From JAPHTQ01 sp051747405 (GTDB taxonomy: Bacteria; Pseudomonadota; Gammaproteobacteria; Thiohalomonadales; Thiohalomonadaceae), in the NCBI GenBank assembly GCA_051747405.1, contig JBNJGC010000010.1:1-27498 (forward strand): a stretch of DNA of 27,498 nucleotides. The letters are read 5' to 3'. Each line of letters opens with the position of its first letter. Position 1 is the first letter of the stretch. Below are positions 22,607 through 27,498 of this stretch, piece after piece. The notes below the pieces were generated by a model, which saw only the letters and a program-made list of their open reading frames with translations, made no database searches and had not been told where the DNA came from. The position numbers and the translations under genes were made by a program.

Positions 22607-22759
22607 GGTCACTCGACGGTCACGATGACCGAACGATATGCCCACTTGGCACCCGAGAGAGTGCGTGACGCTGTAACCCTTTTGGAGAGGGTTGAGTCAC
22701 ATTCGAGTCACACTAGGAAAATAGGTGCAGTAACCGGACGGGATAAGTTACTGAATTAA
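22607..22759 (+). pseudogene. Tyrosine recombinase (integrase) 3' fragment
   Basis: In the frame ending at TAA 22757-22759 the sequence reads GHSTVTMTERYAHLAPERVR and continues for about 30 more codons. This is the end of a phage-type integrase catalytic domain, with the conserved GH histidine and the catalytic tyrosine in ERYAHL. No start codon or upstream catalytic arginines remain; the left side is repeat copy B. The stop is one base from the tRNA-Pro 3' end, where such enzymes typically integrate. It is a remnant of a lost integrative element. Confidence 0.85.
22728..22753. other. 7-bp inverted repeat beside the tRNA 3' end
   Basis: CAGTAAC (22728-22734) and GTTACTG (22747-22753) are perfectly inverted around 12 bases. 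The repeat lies in the last codons of the integrase fragment, 8 bases from the tRNA. It could be part of an old attachment region or a weak terminator for leftward ispB/tRNA transcripts. Neither role can be decided by eye. Confidence 0.4.
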
Positions 22760-22760
22760 T

Positions 22761-22837
22761 TGGTCGGGGTGAGAGGATTCGAACCTCCGGCCCCTGCCTC
22801 CCGAAGACAGTGCTCTACCAGGCTGAGCTACACCCCG
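22761..22837 (-). tRNA. tRNA-Pro (anticodon CGG)
   Basis: A 77-base tRNA on the minus strand. It has a 7-bp acceptor stem (CGGGGTG with CACCCCG), the D-loop region AGCTCAGCCTGGTAGAGC, an anticodon stem CTGTC/GGCAG with one U-G pair around loop TTCGGGA, and a T arm with GGTTCGAATCC. The CCA end is encoded (22763-22761). The anticodon CGG reads the proline codon CCG. It follows ispB by 12 bases in the same direction, so the two may share a transcript. Its 3' end abuts the integrase remnant. Confidence 0.96.
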
Positions 22838-22849
22838 AATTTTGGATCG

Positions 22850-23818
22850 TTAATGGCTGCGCTGTACGGCGAATCGGGCCAGTGCTACGAGGGCCTCCTT
22901 GTAGGGGGAGGGCTCGAGTACGGTTAACGCCGCAACGGCCTTGTCGGCCTCGTCTTGCGCAGAGCGCGAAGTGTAAGCGATCGCGCCGACAGATTCAATG
23001 GCCGATTTTATCTCGTCGATGCGCTCCAGGCCGCCCTGTTCCAGCGCCTCGCGGACCAGAGCCGCTTGCTGCGCATCGCCGTGGCTGATGACGTGGATCA
23101 GCGGTAGGGTCGGTTTGCCCTCGGCCAGGTCGTCGCCGATATTCTTGCCCAGGTCGTCGCTGCTGGCGGCGTAGTCGAGGGCGTCGTCGATGAGCTGGAA
23201 GGCGGTGCCCAGGTGCATGCCGTAGTCGGCCATGGCCCGCTGCTCCTGCTCGTTGCGGTGGCACAGTACCGCGCCGATCTGCGCCGCCGACTCAAACAGC
23301 TTGGCGGTCTTGCTGCGAATGACCGCCAGGTAGCCCGCCTCGTCCAGATCGGCGTTATGTACGTTGAGAAGCTGCATCACCTCACCCTCGGCGATGGTGT
23401 TGGTCGCCTCGGAGAGGATGCGCATCACCTGCATGTTGTCGACCCCCACCATCATCTGAAAGGCGCGGGAGTAGAGGAAATCGCCCACCAGCACGCTCGC
23501 CTCGTTGCCCCAGACATTGTTGGCGGTCTCTTTGCCGCGGCGCATGTCCGAGCCGTCCACCACATCGTCGTGCAGCAGGGTGGCGGTGTGGATGAACTCC
23601 ACGACCGCGGCAAGCTCATGGTGGGCCGTCCCCTGATAGCCGAAGGCGCGCGCCGACAGTAGCAACAACACCGGGCGCAGACGCTTGCCGCCACTGTTGA
23701 TGATGTAGTGGCTGATCTGATTGATCAGCACTACCTCGGAGTGGAGGCGCTTGACGATCACCTCATCCACCGCCTGGCGGTCGGAGGCGATCAACGCATA
23801 GACATCCTGAATTTGCAT
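22850..23818 (-). CDS. ispB: Octaprenyl (polyprenyl) diphosphate synthase
   Basis: A 322-residue trans-prenyltransferase that extends farnesyl diphosphate with isopentenyl units to make the side chain of ubiquinone or menaquinone. The two aspartate-rich motifs are DDVVD (residues 84-88, in LLHDDVVDGSDMRRG) and DDALD (211-215, in FQLIDDALDY); GGKRLRPVLL lies near 43-52. The chain length cannot be read from sequence; octaprenyl is the usual annotation. A strong promoter lies 39 bases or more upstream, and tRNA-Pro follows downstream. It is divergent from rplU, the standard gammaproteobacterial arrangement. Confidence 0.96.
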   Translation of the reverse strand: MQIQDVYALIASDRQAVDEVIVKRLHSEVVLINQISHYIINSGGKRLRPVLLLLSARAFGYQGTAHHELAAVVEFIHTATLLHDDVVDGSDMRRGKETANNVWGNEASVLVGDFLYSRAFQMMVGVDNMQVMRILSEATNTIAEGEVMQLLNVHNADLDEAGYLAVIRSKTAKLFESAAQIGAVLCHRNEQEQRAMADYGMHLGTAFQLIDDALDYAASSDDLGKNIGDDLAEGKPTLPLIHVISHGDAQQAALVREALEQGGLERIDEIKSAIESVGAIAYTSRSAQDEADKAVAALTVLEPSPYKEALVALARFAVQRSH

Positions 23819-23856
23819 CGGTTAGGGGTTGCTATCTGCCGGCTAAGGAGGGGGAA

Positions 23857-23885
23857 ATGCTAGGTAGCGCCGGGCCGAGTGTCAA
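23857..23885 (-). promoter_or_regulatory. ispB promoter
   Basis: On the minus strand a perfect TTGACA (23885-23880) and TAGCAT (23862-23857) are 17 bases apart. Transcription would begin about 30 bases before the ispB ATG at 23818. It faces away from the rplU promoter. Confidence 0.7.
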
Positions 23886-23913
23886 GCGGAGCCGCTTTGC
23901 GCTGTTTTTACGT

Positions 23914-23942
23914 TTGACCTCCAGGCCGGCAGCCGCTAGAAT
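23914..23942 (+). promoter_or_regulatory. rplU-rpmA promoter
   Basis: TTGACC (23914-23919) and TAGAAT (23937-23942) are exactly 17 bases apart, a strong sigma-70 match. The transcript would have a leader of about 45 bases before rplU at 23995. Its -35 box is 28 bases from that of the divergent ispB promoter. Confidence 0.75.
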
Positions 23943-23994
23943 TGCCGGTCTTTCGTTGGTCAACAACCCAGTTTTTGTTTTTGGAGAAGCGGCA

Positions 23995-24306
23995 ATGTAC
24001 GCGGTAATCAAGACCGGTGGCAAACAGTATCGTGTAACCGAGGGCCAGACCCTGCGGGTGGAGAAACTCGAGGAAGAGGTGGGTGCCAACATCGACCTCT
24101 CCGATGTACTGATGGTCGCCAACGGTGATGACATCAAAATCGGTGCTCCTTTCGTCGAGGGGGGCAAAGTCCAGGCGACAATCAAGAGCCATGGTCGTGA
24201 CGACAAGGTCACCATCATCAAGTTCCGTCGCCGTAAGCACCACATGAAGCGCCAGGGTCACCGCCAGTACTACACTGAGCTGCAGATCACCGGCATCAGC
24301 GCTTAA
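23995..24306 (+). CDS. rplU: 50S ribosomal protein L21
   Basis: The 103-residue L21 starts MYAVIKTGGKQYRVTEGQTL and ends with the rRNA-binding KFRRRKHHMKRQGHRQYYTE. L21 binds 23S rRNA near L20. The ATG at 23995 is chosen by homology and a GGAGA at 23982-23986; the frame is open back to 23857, which falls in the promoter region. It forms a two-gene unit with rpmA. Confidence 0.98.
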   Translation: MYAVIKTGGKQYRVTEGQTLRVEKLEEEVGANIDLSDVLMVANGDDIKIGAPFVEGGKVQATIKSHGRDDKVTIIKFRRRKHHMKRQGHRQYYTELQITGISA

Positions 24307-24326
24307 GTTTAGAGAGGTAGAGACAG

Positions 24327-24584
24327 ATGGCACATAAAAAAGCAGGCGGTAGTACACGCAACGGTCGCGACTCGATTTCCAAACGCCTCGGCGTGAAGCG
24401 TTTTGGTGGTGAGGCGGTCAGCGCCGGCAGCATTATCGTGCGTCAGCGCGGCACCCGTTTCCACGCCGGTGACAACGTCGGTTGTGGTCACGACCACACC
24501 CTCTACGCCAAGGCCGACGGCAAGGTGGTCTTCGAGACCAAGGGCCCGCAAAACCGCAAATTCGTGAGCATCGTCGCCGAGTAA
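24327..24584 (+). CDS. rpmA: 50S ribosomal protein L27
   Basis: An 85-residue L27 beginning MAHKKAGGSTRNGRDSISKR, with GSIIVRQRGTRFHAGDNVG in the core. The flexible N-terminus reaches the peptidyl transferase centre and contacts P-site tRNA. There is no N-terminal cleavage extension of the Firmicutes type. A strong terminator follows 24 bases after the stop. Confidence 0.98.
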   Translation: MAHKKAGGSTRNGRDSISKRLGVKRFGGEAVSAGSIIVRQRGTRFHAGDNVGCGHDHTLYAKADGKVVFETKGPQNRKFVSIVAE

Positions 24585-24608
24585 CGGCTCGGTGGCGATC
24601 GCGGTAAG

Positions 24609-24635
24609 AACCCCGTCTGACCGACGGGGTTTTTT
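24609..24635 (+). terminator. Intrinsic terminator of rplU-rpmA
   Basis: AACCCCGTC (24609-24617) and GACGGGGTT (24623-24631) form a 9-bp perfect stem with a 5-base loop, followed by a T run to 24635. It separates rplU-rpmA from obgE, which must have its own promoter or depend on read-through. Confidence 0.93.
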
Positions 24636-24678
24636 CGTTTGGGCCATGTGATTCACGCGCTACCTGCGGTAACAATCA

Positions 24679-25710
24679 ATGAAATTCGTCGATGAAGCGG
24701 ACATCCGGGTCGAGGCCGGCAAGGGCGGTAACGGCTGCGTCAGCTTTCGCCGTGAAAAATATATCCCTTTCGGTGGTCCGGACGGCGGCGATGGCGGAGA
24801 CGGTGGCAGCGTCTACGTGGTGGCCGATGAGAGCCTGAACACACTGGTGGATCTGCGCTACCAGCGCGATTTCCGTGCCGAGCATGGCCAGCAGGGCATG
24901 GGGCGGAATATGACCGGTAAAGGCGGTGCGGATCTGTTGCTCCCGCTGCCGGTGGGCACCGTTATCTACGATCGTGACACCGGCGAGACGTTGGCGGATC
25001 TGACCGAGATCGGCCAGCAGGTGAAGATCGCCCAGGGCGGTTTCCACGGTCTGGGTAATACCCGTTTCAAAAGCAGCACCAACCGCGCCCCCCGCCAGTC
25101 CACCAACGGCACACCGGGGGAGGTGCGTAACCTCCACCTGGAGCTGAAGGTGCTGGCCGATGTGGGGCTGTTAGGGCTGCCCAACGCCGGCAAGTCGACC
25201 CTGATCCGTGCCGTCTCCTCGGCCAAACCCAAGGTGGCCGACTACCCCTTCACCACCCTCTACCCCAATCTGGGGGTGGTCAGTGTGGATGCCCACCGTA
25301 GCTTCGTCATCGCCGATATTCCCGGTCTTATCGAGGGCGCCGCCGAGGGGGCCGGGCTGGGGGTGCAGTTCCTCAAACACGTCTCTCGCACCCTGCTGCT
25401 GCTCCACCTGGTGGATGTCGCCCCCTACGACGGTACCGATCCGGTCGAGTCGGTGCGCGTGATCGAGCGCGAGCTGGGCAAGTTCAGTGAGGAGCTGCTG
25501 GGACGGGAGCGCTGGCTGGTGCTGAACAAGGTGGATCTTCTGCCGGAGGAGGAACGCGAGGCGGTGTGTCACGATATCGTCGAGCGGCTCGGTTGGCAGG
25601 GGCCGGTCTATCGCATCGCGGCCCTGGCAAAGCAGGGGACCGAGCGCCTGACTCAGGATATTATGGTACACATGGAGAATATGCGCGAGAGCACCGCTGC
25701 GGAGGGGTAG
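24679..25710 (+). CDS. obgE: GTPase Obg/CgtA
   Basis: The 343-residue protein has the glycine-rich Obg domain (about 1-158, with GGPDGGDGGDGGSVYVVAD) and the G domain: G1 GLPNAGKS at 166-173, G3 DIPG at 213-216 and G4 NKVD at 283-286. Obg is an essential GTPase that binds the 50S subunit late in assembly and links it to stress signals. The long acidic C-terminal extension of E. coli ObgE is mostly absent; the protein ends soon after the G domain. It follows the rpmA terminator and precedes proB, the common gene order. Confidence 0.97.
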   Translation: MKFVDEADIRVEAGKGGNGCVSFRREKYIPFGGPDGGDGGDGGSVYVVADESLNTLVDLRYQRDFRAEHGQQGMGRNMTGKGGADLLLPLPVGTVIYDRDTGETLADLTEIGQQVKIAQGGFHGLGNTRFKSSTNRAPRQSTNGTPGEVRNLHLELKVLADVGLLGLPNAGKSTLIRAVSSAKPKVADYPFTTLYPNLGVVSVDAHRSFVIADIPGLIEGAAEGAGLGVQFLKHVSRTLLLLHLVDVAPYDGTDPVESVRVIERELGKFSEELLGRERWLVLNKVDLLPEEEREAVCHDIVERLGWQGPVYRIAALAKQGTERLTQDIMVHMENMRESTAAEG

Positions 25711-25750
25711 ATGCCTCTCTCCGCGGCTCGCTTACGCTATCGATGCTGTC

Positions 25751-26875
25751 ATGATGAATAGAGCAGATATTCCCGCCACCCGCCGCTGGGTGGTCAAGAT
25801 CGGCAGCGCCCTGTTGACCAACGAGGGGCGCGGACTCAACCAGGCGGGTATCGCTGCCTGGGTCGAGCAGCTGGCTGCGCTACACCAGCGAGGCGTGGAG
25901 ATCGTTCTGGTCTCCTCCGGCGCGGTGGCGGAGGGGATGAGTCGACTGGGCTGGAATCGGCGCCCCCACGCCCTGCATGAGCAGCAGGCGGCCGCAGCCG
26001 TGGGCCAGATGGGGCTGGTGCAGGCCTATGAGTCGGGCTTTCAGCGCTTTGGCCTGCACACCGCTCAGGTGTTGTTGACCCACGACGACCTCTCCAACCG
26101 CCACCGCTACCTCAACGCCCGCAGCACCCTGCGCACCCTGCTCGACCTGGGGGTGGTGCCGGTGGTCAACGAGAACGACACCGTCGTCACCGATGAGATC
26201 CGCTTCGGTGACAACGACACCCTGGCGGCGCTGGTCGCCAACCTTATCGAGGCGGAGCTGCTGGTGATCCTCACCGATCAGGAGGGGCTCTGCGATAAAG
26301 ACCCCCGTCAGCACACCGACGCCGCGCTCATCCACGAAACCCCGGTCAATGCCCCGGGTCTGGAGCAGATGGCCAGCGGCAGTGGCGGGGCGCTGGGACG
26401 CGGTGGAATGTTGACCAAGGTGCGTGCCGCACGGCTTGCGGCGCGCTCCGGCACCGCCACATTGATTGCCGCCGGTGGCCGCGAGCAGGTGTTGCAGCAG
26501 CTGGCCGCCGGCGAGCGGCTGGGGACGCTGTTCATCCCCGACACCGAACCGCTGCTGGCGCGCAAGCAGTGGTTGGCGGGCCACCTGCAGGTCCGGGGTA
26601 GATTGGTACTGGATGCCGGTGCGGTAAAGGTCTTACGCGAATCGGGGCGCAGTCTTCTTCCGGTGGGGGTGAAGGGGGTCGCCGGTGACTTTGGGCGCGG
26701 CGAGATGGTCGCCTGTGTCGATGAGCAGGGGACAGAGATCGCCCGCGGCCTGGTCAACTACAGCGCCGAAGAGGCGCGTACCATTCAGGGGCAGCCCAGC
26801 CAGGCCATCGAGCGGCTGCTCGGCTATGTGGATGAGCCCGAGCTCATCCATCGCGATAACCTCGTGCTCTGCTGA
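25751..26875 (+). CDS. proB: Glutamate 5-kinase
   Basis: A 374-residue enzyme catalysing the first step of proline synthesis, the phosphorylation of glutamate by ATP. The amino acid kinase domain (about 1-260) has VVKIGSALLTNEG, VSSGAVAEGM, NENDTV and LTDQEGLCDKDPR. The C-terminal PUA domain (about 278-360) ends the protein at normal length. The start is ATG 25751 or the adjacent ATG 25754; no clear ribosome-binding site is seen. It is 40 bases after obgE and probably co-transcribed with it. No proA is seen within the window. Confidence 0.97.
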   Translation: MMNRADIPATRRWVVKIGSALLTNEGRGLNQAGIAAWVEQLAALHQRGVEIVLVSSGAVAEGMSRLGWNRRPHALHEQQAAAAVGQMGLVQAYESGFQRFGLHTAQVLLTHDDLSNRHRYLNARSTLRTLLDLGVVPVVNENDTVVTDEIRFGDNDTLAALVANLIEAELLVILTDQEGLCDKDPRQHTDAALIHETPVNAPGLEQMASGSGGALGRGGMLTKVRAARLAARSGTATLIAAGGREQVLQQLAAGERLGTLFIPDTEPLLARKQWLAGHLQVRGRLVLDAGAVKVLRESGRSLLPVGVKGVAGDFGRGEMVACVDEQGTEIARGLVNYSAEEARTIQGQPSQAIERLLGYVDEPELIHRDNLVLC

Positions 26876-26876
26876 G

Positions 26877-26907
26877 TTTCACCGCAAAGGCGCTGAGGCG
26901 CAAAGTT
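26877..26907 (-). repeat. Short TTTGCG repeat, reverse copy
   Basis: The reverse complement reads AACTTTGCGCCTCAGCGCC and continues TTTGCGGTGAAA. It matches 14303-14333 at 28 of 31 positions. It begins just after the proB stop. Confidence 0.65.
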
Positions 26908-26922
26908 GTGGTGTTGGAGTAC

Positions 26923-26968
26923 TGTTAACCAGTTGCTGCGCAGGGCCGTCATCCTGCAGCGTTTAACA
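26923..26968. other. Imperfect hairpin downstream of proB
   Basis: TGTTAA (26923-26928) pairs with TTAACA (26963-26968), and GCTGCGCAGG pairs with CCTGCAGC inside it with a small bulge. No T run follows, so it is at most a weak terminator for obgE-proB. Confidence 0.3.
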
Positions 26969-27008
26969 ACAGATGCAGATCCCCCCCCTCCGACCCAACG
27001 CCTAAGGC

Positions 27009-27032
27009 AAAAACCCGGGCATTGCTGCCCGG
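27009..27032 (-). terminator. Candidate minus-strand terminator
   Basis: On the minus strand CCGGGC, a 6-base loop and GCCCGG are followed by G and five Ts (27013-27009). It would stop transcripts entering from the right of the window. On the plus strand the following bases are not T-rich. Confidence 0.4.
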
Positions 27033-27075
27033 TCTATACGCTTTGCGCACTTTGCGGTTAATTTTTATGGTTGTG

Positions 27076-27237
27076 CAGTTCGTAGGCCAGGCTGCCCTCT
27101 CCGGAGGCACTGCTGCGATGCCATGGTGAGGTGACGACCTTGAGCTGCACGGCTGCCTGGCGCTTCTGCATGGACGGAGTTACCACGCTGCAGTCATTGA
27201 CCGAATAGGATGCGCTTCGCAGGCTCAGCGCATCCTA
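27076..27237 (-). repeat. GATGCGC-hairpin repeat, copy C
   Basis: In reverse orientation it starts TAGGATGCGCTGAGCCTGCG and ends GGCAGCCTGGCCTACGAACTG. Its hairpin is the best of the three: 12 perfect pairs (ATAGGATGCGCT at 27205-27216 with 27227-27238). The ends match copies A and B, but the centre (about 50 bases between GGCAGCCG and CCTCCGGA) differs from them. Confidence 0.8.
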
Positions 27238-27244
27238 TCTTCAT

Positions 27245-27356
27245 TAGACACCCATGCTTGCCCCATCCCCACAACAAACCGTCATTCCGGGCTTGAGCCG
27301 GAATCCATCCCGAAACACACGGCGAAGACAACCCTGGCATGGATGCCGGAGCAGGT
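27245..27356 (-). repeat. Palindromic repeat unit D2
   Basis: This 112-base unit is almost identical to D3 (27366-27476), with about three differences including a one-base indel. It contains ATTCCGGGCTTGAGCCGGAAT. It is joined to copy C on its left and to D3 by the linker CTATCTTCT. Confidence 0.82.
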
Positions 27357-27365
27357 CTATCTTCT

Positions 27366-27488
27366 TAGACACCCATGCTTGCCCCATCCCCACAACAAAC
27401 GTCATTCCGGGCTTGACCCGGAATCCATCCCGAAACACACGACGAAGACAACCCTGGCATGGATGCCGGAGCAGGTCCGGCATGACGG
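27366..27488 (-). repeat. Palindromic repeat unit D3
   Basis: This is the second tandem copy, with ATTCCGGGCTTGACCCGGAAT at its core. It extends to GCATGACGG, which corresponds to the outer end of D1. The last ten bases of the window resemble the CACAGAG-type flank of D1, so the mosaic continues beyond the window. Confidence 0.82.
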
Positions 27489-27498
27489 TCTCCGTGCT

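Larger units (their letters stand above)
26876..27498. other. Non-coding repeat-rich region after proB
   Basis: No gene is supported. The stretch holds a TTTGCG repeat (26877-26907), an imperfect hairpin (26923-26968), a run of eight Cs (26981-26988), a minus-strand terminator candidate, repeat copy C (27076-27237) and the tandem units D2 and D3 up to the window end. Open frames on the minus strand simply translate the tandem repeats. Confidence 0.7.

Noticed and set aside
22233..22628. Open frames across the repeat mosaic before tRNA-Pro
   Set aside because: They cross several repeat families and are out of frame with the integrase remnant. No conserved protein features are seen.
27244..27483. 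A 79-codon minus-strand frame with an internal duplication
   Set aside because: It is the translation of tandem units D2 and D3; the same peptide pattern appears at unit D1. It is a repeat artefact without a ribosome-binding site or known family.

Overview
The window reads as a gammaproteobacterial chromosome segment from a draft assembly: it contains a 100-N scaffold gap, and GC content looks moderate to high. Protein sequences resemble Gammaproteobacteria throughout. From memory, two gene orders match those in Pseudomonas and relatives: rplQ ... uvrA-MFS-ssb, and ispB divergent from rplU-rpmA-obgE-proB. A lineage near the Chromatiales or other sulfur-oxidising gammaproteobacteria is possible, but that is a guess.

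Region 1 (1-14013) is the ribosomal protein superoperon. It starts in the last codons of tuf (EF-Tu) and runs through the S10 cluster (rpsJ to rpsQ), the spc cluster (rplN to rpmJ, including secY) and the alpha cluster (rpsM, rpsK, rpsD, rpoA, rplQ). The 38-codon rpmJ (10744-10860) is intact. The classical operon borders are still visible: a terminator with an overlapping promoter lies between rpsQ and rplN, a hairpin followed by a good promoter lies before rpsM, and a strong intrinsic terminator follows rplQ. Oddities are a TTG start and a four-cysteine zinc motif in ribosomal protein S4, and a very stable GC hairpin between rpsJ and rplC.

Region 2 (14014-22146) holds a repeat-bearing spacer, a SAM-hydrolase (DUF62) gene that converges on uvrA, then a YajR-like MFS transporter, ssb and an orphan PAS histidine kinase, all rightward. 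The ssb gene is interrupted by an assembly artefact: an exact 99-bp duplication flanks 100 Ns, and removing one copy plus the Ns restores a 193-codon gene.

Region 3 (22147-22837) is the only accessory-type region. A mosaic of interspersed repeats leads into the last ~50 codons of a tyrosine recombinase, which ends one base from the 3' end of tRNA-Pro(CGG). This looks like the scar of a tRNA-targeting integrative element.

Region 4 (22838-26875) has leftward ispB, transcribed toward tRNA-Pro, and rightward rplU-rpmA-terminator-obgE-proB. Well-formed back-to-back promoters lie between ispB and rplU. Region 5 (26876-27498) is non-coding and carries further copies of the same repeat families, two of them in near-perfect tandem.

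Most of the window is conserved housekeeping. I see no convincing new multi-gene system. The best leads are the modular repeat family, the integrase scar, the altered SAM hydrolase active site and the zinc-type S4.
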